This document shows, in pieces, positions 11,401 through 22,926 of a stretch of DNA of 64,000 bases. This stretch comes from Schizonepeta tenuifolia (Eukaryota > Streptophyta > Magnoliopsida > Lamiales > Lamiaceae). The number at the start of each line of letters is the position of its first letter. Position 1 is the stretch's first letter. The notes beneath the pieces were generated by a model. It was not told where the DNA came from. It ran no database searches and saw only the letters and a program-made list of their open reading frames with translations. The translations under genes were made by a program, and so were the position numbers. The stretch spans positions 72,059,294 through 72,123,293 of the forward strand of contig CM055957.1 in NCBI GenBank assembly GCA_029490685.1, given 5' to 3'.

Positions 11401-14400
11401 GGGGGGGGGGTGAAAGGATAAATAAATTGATAAGCTGGAAATTAAATATATGCACTTTCCCCGGTTCATTTGATAATGGCTCTCACGTCATACATAAAAA
11501 TGATCATAATTAAATGTTGCATCTTATTCTATTTTCCATGGTACTCAAGTTCAAGAAAATGAAATCAAAGACTATAGATTGAATATAGCTGGACCTACCA
11601 AGCCATGCGAGGAAAAAATCTGAATGCAATCAATAGATGATACTCCGACAAGAATAACATTCAAAAATGGAGCATAACCTATCAAATGACTTTCACTTCC
11701 AGAAAAATCTGTAGGGACAGCAGGAGAGAGCAATCTTGTGATCAGAAGGCCTGTATGTTCCTGTAAGCAAATACACATAGCTTGTCTTCAGAGGAGAAAG
11801 AGAAGAGAAGGGAGAACAATCTCTCAAGCAAATGCATTTATCTGGTGTCAAAACCACTCCTTCATATGCTGTATCCTCCATGTAGGATTTTAGTGCGGAA
11901 TTAACAACGGAAACATAAGTTGTAAAAGTAAATATTGCCGATGCATGTAATCAGCAGTACTCATTTTTTACAGCAAAAATCTATTACCTGTATGCTCCAA
12001 CCACGAGTAAGAGAAGCCCCACAGAATATTGTAGCAGCAGAAATCTTCTCATCATCTGTGCCACTGACAGCTATCTCATACATTCGCTCTATCTCTGCTA
12101 AGCTTATATCAGATCCACAAGCTCAAACTCAGTTTCCTTAACAACGAAATATAAAGAAGGAAAATATGATATGGTTTGAATAACTAAAATACAATCTCAT
12201 GTATATGCATCTTACTATTATTGGCTACCAACTGAACTGAAACTCATAATATATGTTGCTTTGATATTGAGTTCAACAGATAGTAGTGGTTAAAGCACCA
12301 ATGCACCACCATGATGAATCAAGTGGTCATTTAATAGATCAAAATTTTAAATCTATTGTCTTGTTAGCTCTTATGTGGAAAACAAATTCTGACAGTACAC
12401 GAAAACAGAAAGAGAAAATGTGGGGAGAAGTACTTTGTCTCAGAACCAATAAGTCTTGCCTTGCCCAGCTCAGCTAGAACATGATGGATTAAAAGAATAG
12501 TAGGACAAAGTCTAGATCAAAAATCTGGTTCCTAAAAATAAAGTTTTCCTAGTTAAACAAGCCACAAAGTATTTGGCACCATTAGTAGCTAAAATGAACA
12601 AGGCTTATAATTTCAGTCCTTCAAAGCCACTGGCGTCTGAGTAGCACACCCATCACTACTTATAAAAAAGTATCGAAATTTTCAAAACTAAAAGTAACGT
12701 CTACCTAGTTGCTGGAGTTGACACCAGTGCACTGACCATCGGAGGAGTTAAAGGTGACCCTTTCATGAAAGATGACCAGCCAGGCACTTGCCCAGGAATG
12801 TTTCGAGGAATTTGGCTGCAGCGGCCTTTAACATATCCAGGCCACATATATGCTGACGTGTCCAACACGTTTCTAGCAATACAAGCTTCAACAATAAGAT
12901 GCCTGAGGTTACCACCTGCAAATGATCAAAAACAGGTCAGAGGAGCCACTTTCAACCATTAATAGGAACATGAAAGAGCATGCAAAATGGGCAGAGCCTA
13001 TATGCATAAATTGATCAGAAATACATCATTGCACTCCCAAGAACTTTCACCAGAAAGAGGAGACAAAAACAACCCGAGAAAAATAACTAAGACAGAACAG
13101 AAGTAGATATGGACAAATAAAATGAAAACATAAATAAGATAAATTAGATCGAATCTGACCAGTAGATAGAACGAAGAGCCAATGATGAAGTAAATTCACC
13201 TTTTCATATAAAAAAAAATAATAAAAAAAAAAATAATAAAAAAAAAAAAAAAGTTACATACTCATTACTCGGACAAAATGAGTTGGAAATGGGAAGGATC
13301 CTACATGATCCAATTGTAGCTCAAAATCAGAGAGCAGCCAAAACAGTCTCAATGTAAATAACAAAATCCAGGACAAACACTTTTGCAGAGGGAAATTTTG
13401 TAAAAGTTAAATTCTTGATATTTTTGTAATGAAATACAAGTCATAAAAAGTAAAACGAAATGAAAGAGTGTTAATAAATGCAGAGGCTATAAAAGATACT
13501 CACAACAATTCAGGGGTGTGTCATTCAAACTCATGCCACTAAGGTGGCCACTGCCAACAGACACGCCTGAAAGGAACATCATTGCTTTTGCAGCAGCTTG
13601 ATTGGCCATAGAACTAACAGGTGGTGGCGCAGTCAACAACCCTTCAAAGTCATCCAACCGCTGAAGGCTGGAAATTAAATCTTGGCGACGCTTTCCCACC
13701 TGTTCAATATTTTTCCTCTGACTGATGGAGCATTGTTCAGCTTCACTGTTCAACTCATTCTCGTCCTCTTCAATAATATTGACAACTGCAAGTATTGCGA
13801 TGGACAATAACATGCATAAACAAGTATCAATGCGAGGAACAGGACCCTCACTTGAATTCCTCTCCTGTGAAGATACAGAGGAAAGTTTGCACAATGGTGA
13901 ATACATAGTTTAATTTCTTAAAAATGTAAAACTTCCTGGTGACAATTCTATCAAACTAGGCACCTACGGGAACATCCACCGACAGAATTTACCAGGTGAA
14001 TGATAACAGAAATTTAATGTAGAGAACTTGGGCAAAAAAAAAAGTACTCCCTCCTTCCCATAAAAACATGCACAACTTTCCTTTTTCATCCGTCCCAAAA
14101 GAACATGCCCTTTTCATTTATAGTAATATTCTCTCACTTATTAACCTTACAACTTCAATTAATGTGGGACCCTTTCTCCACTCACAATACACTTTACATG
14201 ATTTATTATAACCCATGTCATACCAAGCTGTGCATGTTCTTATGGGACGATGGGAGTATGATTGAAAGGTTCAGACCATCCTTATCTCCTTTTCATTAGA
14301 AGCAAAAATTATCATATCTATAGGAATGCATCAAAAGGAACTTAAAAAACTCCCATACGCCTAAGATTTGCCTTAGTAAGGGAGAGGAAAATCATATGCT

Positions 14401-17400
14401 AACACATTAAGATAAATTTGTGTTGCTCTTTGTTCAAAGGCAGTAATAGTAAACAATGTCCAGTGAACATAACCAGTCTGAACAATCCAGCAGGAACCTC
14501 AGAAACAATGTAACATATTTTAAAAAGATTGCTCAGCAGAGAAATAAAGATAACATTGCCTTAATTTGAGATATGCTGAGAAAACATTTATGCATTTCAT
14601 GCATTTGAATTAGCACTCACCCTTTGGACAAGACGTAAAGCTGCAGTCCACAAACCAAGAAATGCATCCTGCCATGTGGTCTCATTTAAAGCCTGCAGAC
14701 CCTTCACCAAACCTGCCATATAAATCTCCAGGTTCAGAAATCCATTACCCCAAATAAGCTCGAAAACTTGTGATTGAATGTAAATGTACCAGTAAGAGTT
14801 TCAACAGCACTGGTAGCTCTGACTTGTGATCCATCCATAGAATCTTCTAAATAGAGATCTATGGGAAGCCAAAGTGCCGAACAAAGTGTAGAATGACACT
14901 GACCCACAGATGACATAGGAGAACTAGCTGTGACTGCATGAAGTTGTTTCTTTGAGTTTGTTTTGCATTCACGAGACAGAACTTGGCGTGCCGCAGATGT
15001 CAACTGCAAGAGTGCTTCTGGAGATATGCTTTTCGAATTTCTTAGAGAAGGCGACTTAGCAGCCAGCAGTCTTAAATGATCGATGAAGCATTCCCAATGC
15101 ACTGGCCTAAAAGTAAAAGAAAACACAATTTTCAGATCCTGCATACAATCCCAAAGGAAAGAAGTCCAACAACTAAAGTTTCCATGCTGTGAACCTTTTA
15201 GGAAAAGAATTCACTATTCTGTAATCTACTTGAAACTCAATGCTTAAGGCATGACACAAATTGACCAAGAAACACTAAAAGAAAAGAAGCTTACATGTTC
15301 CGACGGGCCAAGCATAGGATTCTAGAAGTTGTCTTGTCACGGAAAAACTCCCCAAGCATTTCAACAGCCATAATAGTATTTATTTTACTCAATGCTTCCT
15401 GACGCTCAATTCTTTTACCATCAAAATTATCAAGATAGTCTATGTCCATGTCCTGACTCCTAATTGGCCACCTCGATTTCTTTTCAGGTGTGAGTTCTAA
15501 CAGGCCGTCATCATCAAGGGAAGCATCGAGTAGCTCCCATACAATAGAGAATACAAATATAACAATGAGAATCCCCGATTCAGAGGATTGAACACCAAAT
15601 ATTTGGTAAAACTGGAGGACCTCATTGATAGATTCCATTATCCTGCAATTCAATGGCTCAAATTATCAATTGAGGAAACATAAACTAGATCAAGGCTGAT
15701 GCCAGAAGATCGAGAAATTCAATTTACTCGCGAAGTTTAGTTTTTGAATCTAAAGTTCAAAATTTGAAAAGAAAAAAAAAATTACTAGAATGACATGTCA
15801 TCAAATAACACCAGTTTCTGATTTTGATCTTAAGTCTAGAAGGCCAGCTTAGTTTGTCAGATATCAACTCTTAGAAGTTAAATTGGAAAGCCAATGGAGA
15901 CGGTCAACTCGATCAGTATTGATTAAGAATGAGGAGGCACACATGTGAGAAATCTAATGTACCTGAATTCTCTGTCTCAGAATAATGGATATTGGTTATT
16001 TTAGGAAAGAAGAAGAAAAGGAAAAAGTTACAAAAACCCAAGTCCAATATGCACCAATATTTGTTCCTTCAAAATTATATCAATGGAAAGAATATATATC
16101 AGAGAAGATAGGAAATTTATACAGGTAATCTGAAATTAAATGAAATCTCACATGATATATTTGATCTCTAGATTCTGGTTAATAATCGAAGTAAGCTTAA
16201 GAAATAAAATGCGTGTTTCACCCAGAAGCCTACGGTCTCATGCTCACATAGCCCACACTCCCATCAAAGATGACAAGACATACATAGCAATTGATGCTTA
16301 ATAAGTTAATACTCCCTCCGTCCAGTTCAACATGGCATGTATCTTTTCGGCACGGAGACTAAGAAAAAGGGAATTAAGTATAAAAGTTGTGTTTCGTGTA
16401 GCTAATAAAGTGGATGTAAAGTCAAAAAAATGCTTTTTAGCCAATAAAGTTGTGTTTAGTGTAGCTGATAAAAGTCCTAATTCTTTCCATAAAAAGAAAC
16501 AAGCCATATTAAGTGGGACGGCCCAAAAAGGAATATAGGCCATATTGAACGGGATGGTGGGAGTATATGAATACCTACGATCCCTCCTATTTTTAGCTAA
16601 TTATAACAGATTGTTCTTAGATTCAATGGTGGTCAAAGAACAAACACCTTAAGTGTGAGCATAACATGTGGTCGGATAACAAAATAAGCCAAACTTGTTG
16701 CTGATGAATGTGCATAGATAAATACTTTCACTACATCCAAAAGCCAAATTCCTTACTACTAACACATTCGGTAGTGTTATGACTCTCTAAGACCTAAACG
16801 AACCTTCATGCAAACACACAATAGAAATTTCACACATCTTATCAGAACATTGTGTTTTAAACTATCATCCTGCTAAGCAGTACTACATGCGGTAATAGAG
16901 AGCATAAAAAAATACTAAGAGCTCAAACGTTACATTATCTATTACTTTGATAGTAAAGCCAAAACATTCAAGAGGACATACAACATAAAGCAATAATAAC
17001 ATACTTCTGATAGTTAGGACCATTGATCAGAGACAGCAATGAGAATGCATATCTCTTAAGAAGCTCCATATACAATCTGTATGCCACCGGGTACCTTCTT
17101 CGACTCGGGATTACCCTGCAAAACATCACATTGCAAGAATAAATAAACATTTCATGAAACAGTACCCTGGTCAACACTCTTAGTCTTGGCTTCTTTCCTT
17201 CCACAGCGGTTCAAACTTCAAACAGTACAAGTTGATACGAATACTGTTAGACTAAGATGGCCTAAAAATGGGGTGTGTAAGCGGTCAGTCTAGCTTATAG
17301 TGCGACCAAACAGTCGTACCTATAAAAAAAAACATGCCCAAATACAGATGTCCATCATAATTATTCACCAATAGAGACGCAAATGAAGAGCAAAAATGAA

Positions 17401-17702
17401 AATAACCTAGTGGAAAGATGTGCAAGAGTTAGCATAGGCGGAACGATACGAATAGTAAGCGCTTTCTCGAGGAATTTCCAGGCCATTGGGTGGTTATTTG
17501 ACCAGCAAATGTGAGAAACGAGAAGCTCCGCCAGCTCGACCGAGGGCATGGAAATTCCGGCGGTGGTGAGGCTCGAGGAAAGCTGCATGGCCCACATGAG
17601 GGGATCGGTTCCCCTCTCCTGTGCGGACTTGGTCAGCTCCAGCACGCCGTCCCATAGTCTCTGCTTCGCCGTTTCCTCCTCCGACACAGCCGCCGCCGCC
17701 AT
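8416..17702 (-). CDS. MED33: Mediator of RNA polymerase II transcription subunit 33 (MED33/MED5; REF4/RFR1 family)
   Basis: Twelve coding exons: 17702-17407, 17115-17005, 15642-15295, 15106-14790, 14712-14621, 13864-13504, 12915-12705, 12102-11988, 11760-11599, 11254-10594, 10066-9860, 9536-8416. They total 4002 bases, 1333 codons plus TGA, close to the usual length of about 1300 for MED33A/B. Introns have GT-AG ends; the exon 8 acceptor is an unusual AAG. Recognisable family stretches are LLELTPEKKSRWP, GPVPRIDTCLCMLLSI, CGASLTRGWS, FMNGTDWPSPAANL and CPWPCMPIISSLW. In Arabidopsis the family sits in the Mediator tail and represses phenylpropanoid genes. The start MAAAAVSEEE is the first ATG and fits the family N-terminus. 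Whether it is the A or B paralogue cannot be told. Two introns carry Stowaway MITEs and the intron between exons 9 and 10 holds a G tract of about 20 bases (about 11391-11410). Confidence 0.95.
13207..13252. repeat. A-rich low-complexity tract in MED33 intron 6
   Basis: Runs of A interrupted by AATAAT. It is simple sequence inside an intron with no coding signal. Confidence 0.6.
14047..14256. mobile_element. Stowaway (Tc1/mariner) MITE in MED33 intron 5
   Basis: Terminal inverted repeats CTCCCTCCTTCCCATAAAAA and, on the other strand, CTCCCATCGTCCCATAAGAA, flanked by TA at 14045-14046 and 14257-14258. It is 210 bp, non-coding and lies between exons 5 and 6. Confidence 0.85.
16312..16563. mobile_element. 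Stowaway (Tc1/mariner) MITE in MED33 intron 2
   Basis: Ends CTCCCTCCGTCCAGTTCAAC and, reverse strand, CTCCCACCATCCCGTTCAAT, with flanking TA on both sides (16310-16311, 16564-16565). It is 252 bp. The internal halves form an imperfect inverted repeat (GTTGTGTTT.GTGTAGCTAATAAAG-type segments repeated), as in many Stowaways. Confidence 0.85.
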
Positions 17703-18000
17703 GCGATCTCTAATTAAGGAATTCTACCACCGGAGTTGCAGGAATTTAGGGCATGGAATTTGGGGAAGACGATAAACTCAGGCTACACCTTCAGTATGTG
17801 GAAATTTGAACAGGAGAAGAGACCACACAGGAACATGAAGAAGAAGATTTTAAGACTTTAGAGTTGGTCAATTTAAGGGGCGCTGCGCTACTCTGCTTTC
17901 AAACCTTTTTTTCCCCCGATGACGTCAGTTATTTTTAATTGAGGACAAAATAATAATATCGAAAAAAGTAACAACATACTCGTCTAAATTTTTATTACTA
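17703..18000. other. MED33 5' flank
   Basis: Non-coding sequence between the MED33 start codon and the mariner-like element. It presumably holds the 5' UTR and proximal promoter, but I see no clear TATA box. The mariner element is only about 300 bp upstream of the start codon. Confidence 0.4.
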
Positions 18001-18605
18001 CTTCCTCCGTCCATGATTTAAGTTCCCATTTGTCCTCTTTTTTTGTCTACAATTTAAGTCCCTGTTTCACTTTTTGTACATTTATATCCTTCACCTTTAC
18101 CTACAATTACTACCCTTACCTACAATTACTACCCTTCCCATTATTACACCCTTAATCTTAAATCCTAATTACAACTAATTATCCAATTACCCCACCCCAT
18201 CCCAAAAACCTAATTTCTACTCTCTGCGCCGCTCCACTCTCTTTCCCCTCTCATTCCTGAAATTTCTTCATCCCCCTTTCCCTTCCACTCGATCTGCAAT
18301 CCCTAATTCTTACCTCTGCAATCCTCTCTATCTGCTCGATTGAACATTTAATCTCTCTCTCTGCAATCCTCTCTCTCTCATAGTCTTCCTAAAAATCCCT
18401 AATTTCTCCACATACTCGATATCTCATGGTCGAGCTGCAATCCTTAATTTCTCCCTTATGCAATCCTCTCTCTCTGTGCTCGATACTCTCTGCAATCCTC
18501 TCGCTCGATCTGCAATCCTCTCTCGCTGACCCACTAAAAATCCCTAATTTGTGGACATACTCGATCTTGTTCTCTCGCTCGATCTGCAATCCTCTCTCTC
18601 TGCAT

Positions 18606-19058
18606 ATGTATAATTCAAGTGAGGTTGAGTCGACGGTGGCGCCGCTCGACGCGATGGTGGCGCCGCTCGACTCGATGCTGGCGCCGCCCGACTCCGGCGC
18701 TCAGTCGGAGAAGGTGGTGGTGCCGTTCTCGCCAGCCGCCGCTAGGTCGGAGAAGGTGCCGAGGACTGACTGCTCCGCTGCCTTGGAGAGTGTGCCTTTG
18801 TCTGCCTCTCAATCTCAGTCGGAGATGGTGCCGGAGACCCCCGTTTCTCAGTCCGACTTGGTGTCGGAGACTGACTTGTACGCTTCCTCGCCGAGCGTGC
18901 CGATGTCTGACATTTCTTCTCAGTCGACGGTGGTGCCGGAGACTCAGTTGTCGTGGTTCGATGATGAGAATGATGTCTACCTCACCTACAACGATTGGAA
19001 GGCCAAATACATTGCTGCCGGTCTGCTGCATCCCTTTAAAAAAGCATCCAAACACTAG
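18606..19058 (+). CDS. Unknown ORF inside the mariner-like element
   Basis: Open from an upstream ATG at 18426, but the first 60 residues come from pyrimidine-rich leader sequence, so the likely start is MYNSSEVES at 18606 (150 codons). The N-terminal two thirds is built of loose repeats of the type SQSEMVPET / SQSDLVSET / SQSTVVPET and PLDxM. The C-terminus is different and looks globular: WFDDENDVYLTYNDWKAKYI. I recognise no family. It is on the opposite strand to the transposase and may be a captured host fragment or an accessory ORF of the element. Its GC content is clearly higher than its surroundings. Confidence 0.45.
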   Translation: MYNSSEVESTVAPLDAMVAPLDSMLAPPDSGAQSEKVVVPFSPAAARSEKVPRTDCSAALESVPLSASQSQSEMVPETPVSQSDLVSETDLYASSPSVPMSDISSQSTVVPETQLSWFDDENDVYLTYNDWKAKYIAAGLLHPFKKASKH

Positions 19059-19703
19059 GTGAATGTGTTCTAATCTCTATCTTGGTGATGGTGGGGCTGG
19101 TGATGCCAATTATATGAAGATTATATCTGATTGCATTGATGTCATTTGTATGTGATATTGGTGGCTTGTGATGCTCTGTTTACATTGGTGGCTTTGTGCT
19201 GAGATCAGTGCGATTGATAATGTGTATGATGCGAACTTGCTGCCTATGATGAAACTGATGCATTTTTTGCTGCCTACAATGTGCATGCACATGATGAAAC
19301 TGATGCATTTTTTGCTGCCTCTAACGTGAATGATGCAAACTTGTTGCCATGATAAACTTGTTGCCTATAATGTGAATGATACTACACTTGATGGCCCCTC
19401 AAATCTGCCACCACTAGGTAATTCGTTATCTAGTTTAGGAGGTTGATTTGAGGATGCCAAGTAATTCTGGAAATGCAGATGATGAAATCATATACTGTAA
19501 TTTCTGATGCAAAATTGCTGCCACCAACTGAAATCTGAAATCAAATACTCTAATGAACTGAAATCTGAAAACAAAATTAAGCTGAGACAAAAGTTGAACT
19601 TTACATTATGAAATAAGCCCTGTTTACATTCCAAACAACCACAAAAACCATGACTCGTTGTTTGTTCTTGTAAACCACCAACTGCAAACACAACTAAGAT
19701 GAG

Positions 19704-21674
19704 CTAATTCTCTAAAACAATCTGATTTAGTCCCTCAACTACGCTGTCAATGTTGTAGAACCTGTCTTCAATTGATGTCCCCTGGTTTAGAAAGTCTAAG
19801 CTTTCCCTAACTAGTGCCTCATCAACTTCTAGGACTTCCGGTAGCTCTTCCAGCCTTTCAAGATGAATTTTTCCCATATGTGGAATATTGTAATTGTTGT
19901 CCCCTTTGCTTTTAATGATTTCTCTGTAGCAACCTTGCAAGGTGAGGAAAACTCTATTTAACTTAACTGCTTCATAGTTGTCATATGCTTCTTTGACATT
20001 GTGAACTAGCTCTTGCAAATCCTTTGCTGGTTTCTGATCTTTGATGCCCTGTATTGCTCTGAAAAATCCTAAATCGTTTACATTTGTATCTGGTGAGTTA
20101 GGAGGTTGTTGGATCAGTGTGATAATGAATCCATCTGAATTTGCAGCCCTTGGGAAATCTGGATCATCTCCCTTGATGTGTGGTTTAGCATTGTCTTGTT
20201 GGATGAATATTTTCTTGCTTAGACAGCTTGGCCACTTGGCTTTTATAACAGGCAACATCTGTAAAGATAAGAATCAGATATCACACTTTAGTCCATTATG
20301 CAAACTGAAAACTAATTTTCTGATGTAAACTTGTTGCCTTTGATGCATATACTATGCATTTTCTAATGTGACATCATTGCCTTTGATGCACTGAAAATGC
20401 ATTCTCTGATGTGACATTGTTGCCTTTGATGCATATACTATGCATTTTCTGATGTGACATATTTGCCTTTGATGCATATACTATGCATTTTCTGATGTGA
20501 CATTGTTCTTTTTGATGCATTTCATATGCATTTTCTGATGCAAATGATGAAACTGTAGGCCTTTGCATTTTCTGATGCATATTTGCTGCCATTATGCAAA
20601 CTGAAAATGCATTTGCTGATGTGACATTGTTGCCTTTGATGCACTAAAAATGCATTTTCTGATGCACATGATGAAACTGTAGGAGGTTGCATTTTCTGAT
20701 GCATATTTGCTGCCATTATGCAAACTGAAAATGCATTTTCTGATGTGACATTGTTGCCTTTGATGCACTGCAAATGCATTTTCTGATGCAAATGATGAAA
20801 CTGTAGGAGGTTGCATTTTCTGATGCATATTTGCTGCCATGATGCAAACTGAAAATGATGCATTTGCATGACCTCATTGATTAAGGAACTCTTCTGAATT
20901 GGCCTTGTGACTGATGTGATAGCATGCATCTCCATGGTGCCTTTGACTCTGTTTTTTGAATTTCGTTGTGCTGGTTCTTCTGTAACAAAAGGAAAGATAC
21001 CAAACTTTCCATCAAAGATGACAATACCCTCCTTGTCTATAATTGGTCTGGACACAGCACAATTGAACATGATTTTGTGGATATGTGCCTTTGATTTGCA
21101 TACTCTATGTGGAGGAATCTCCCCTTGCACCAAGTAGTATCTGTCCTTTGTTTTGGTGAGGTAGAACCACTTTTCTTCCACATGTACTGTGTTGTACATG
21201 GTCTGAAACTGCACTTTGCCATTCTCAATCGTGGAAGCAAGCTGACTAAGGCTCCAATTGAGTCGGGTCAGCTTGTTTTCTGGGGTAAGGAAGGGTTTAA
21301 TGGCTGATGTATGTGGCACAAGCTGTTTTCTTTTCACCCATACTTGTATGAGGCTTTTACTCACCCCTATGTTCTCTGCCATTACTCTCAATGAGGATCT
21401 CTGCTGGACTGAGAGAGATTTTATTTTTTCTTCATCTATAGTCTTCCTATTTGCATATATTGACCCTTTTCTCAATGATTTTTACATGGACAGGAATACC
21501 TTGTTGTTGTTGAGTTGCTGCAGCCTTCCAAATCTTATATATGGTCTTCAAATCGACTCCAAACTTTTGTGCCGCCTCAGTTTTTGCTCCGTGGACCAAC
21601 TTGGAATTAGTGCTTCGTTGAAGCAACCACTGTGCGATGACATTTTTCTGGTCATCACGCAGTTTTAGAACCAT
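19704..21674 (-). pseudogene. Mariner-like transposase, broken
   Basis: N-terminal helix-turn-helix from ATG 21674 (LVHGAKTEAAQKFGVDLKTI), then a 1-base frame change near 21475-21490, then the second HTH-like part and VEEKWFYLTK (about 21185). After a probable intron (20872-20259, GT-AG) the frame continues MLPVIKAKWP, FIQQDNAKPHI and PPNSPDTNVNDLGFF, ending at TAA 19706-19704. Plant mariner enzymes use a DD39D triad. The second and third D are present, but the position usually written D-E-K-W reads E-E-K-W here. The frameshift and the lost first Asp suggest an inactive enzyme. Confidence 0.85.
20330..20870. repeat. Tandem array in the transposase intron
   Basis: Short units of about 43 bp (20340-20520) built around TTTGATGCATATACTATGC, then longer units of about 123 bp (starting near 20619 and 20742) containing GATGTGACATTGTTGCC and GATGAAACTGTAGGAGG. 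Related GATGCA/TGCTGCC motifs recur at 19225-19380. The reverse strand happens to be open in several frames, which creates repetitive false ORFs. It lies wholly within the predicted transposase intron. Confidence 0.8.
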
Positions 21675-22406
21675 ATTTTCTGTTTTTGTAGTGAATGTTG
21701 TTGGGTAGGTGTAGTGATTTTAATGAGGCTGCTTTCCTGTATTTATAGTTGTGATAGAAGTTTTTAAATTCCCTCCATTGTACTTTATCACTTTGGCTCC
21801 AAAATTTCAATGAAAATTCAGTTTTCCCTCTAAAAAATCTGTGCAGTGTATGCTTCACTTTCCTGACTGCTTCTTCATTTTTTTGAATTTCTTCATTAAT
21901 TATTTCCCTTTACCTCTCAATATTAATGTTTACTGATTAATTAAGATAATGATTACTGTTTCAGGCCAAATATTAATGATTAGTGATTAATGAAGATTAA
22001 TGATTAATGTTACTGTTTAAATACATAAAATTAAATGACACATGCAAATACACAAGTTAAATAGCACACGCACACACACATTGTTAATTAACTCACACAC
22101 GCACACATTAAAACCACACACGCACACACACATTTAAATCACACACACAAACATTATGCAATTTAATTAAACTCGTATGACTTGATAAATTAAATGAAAG
22201 CAAAAATATAATGAATCCAATAAAATAAAAAGAATCCACTCCCACAATGTAAATAATAATAAAAGGTACAAAGATTAGTAAAAGTAAGTAAACAATTAAC
22301 ACTACCCCTACATGTCTTTTTACACCTACTCACAACCACTTTTCAGCTTTTCTTAAACTCCGTGCCGCACCCCAAATGGGGACTTAATTTGCGGACGGAG
22401 GGAGTA

Positions 22407-22926
22407 CTTTATATCGCTTATTCGTTACACTAAACACGCACTTTATATCTAATTTTTTTTAATCTCCGTGCTCATCTCAAATGAGACAAGTAGAAAGGGA
22501 CAGACGGAGTTGAACAATTTGAATACTAAAGTTTTACTTATATCAGGGTAGGTGATAAACTTTTTTACTTTTGTGCCATGTTGGTTCATTCAATATTTCC
22601 AAGCTCATAACATCATTATCGAGAGTAATTAACACATTCCTTGGTTAAGAAGGTGAGATAAAATCAGTTTAAATTCAAATGACTATTTTGTACAATTTAG
22701 GTAGGTGCTTAAATCCCCCATGGAAATAGTATTCATCCCAAACTATCAATGGCTCTTTAGTGGTGGTGAAGGAGGTTTTCCCAGTGGACCAAAAATCATT
22801 TGGTTCAGGCCGCCCGCAAGCCAAAGAGGCCCGGACCGTAAACCTTACATAATGGCCCAATTCGACCCGAAATTGGAGAGGAAGATGAGCAACACAAATC
22901 TCTATTTCAATAATGCTTGCTTGCAT
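22407..22926. other. Intergenic, with a second Stowaway-like end
   Basis: AT-rich. At about 22464-22510 a sequence ending GGGACAGACGGAGT follows CTCCGTGCTCATCTCAAATG, the arrangement seen at a Stowaway/MLE end. No matching other end was found. The part nearest 22926 is likely the 3' UTR of the exonuclease-fold gene. Confidence 0.35.

Larger units (their letters stand above)
18001..22404 (-). mobile_element. Mariner-like element (plant MLE), 4.4 kb
   Basis: Terminal inverted repeats are CTTCCTCCGTCCATGATTTA at the left and CTCCCTCCGTCCGCAAATTA at the right (reverse strand), both leading to AAGT(T/C)CCCATTTG. TA duplications lie at 17999-18000 and 22405-22406. The element encodes a broken mariner transposase on the minus strand and an unrelated ORF on the plus strand, plus a tandem array. 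Its TIRs resemble those of the Stowaway MITEs here, so this family could have mobilised them when active; that is inference. Confidence 0.9.

Noticed and set aside
18615..19062. Two Arg-rich overlapping frames around the unknown mariner ORF
   Set aside because: High-GC shadow frames; codon pattern and composition favour the 18606-19058 frame.
20374..21475. Repetitive frames rich in MHQKM/SENAF
   Set aside because: Read-through of the tandem array in the transposase intron; no known domain, and the frame depends on the repeat period.
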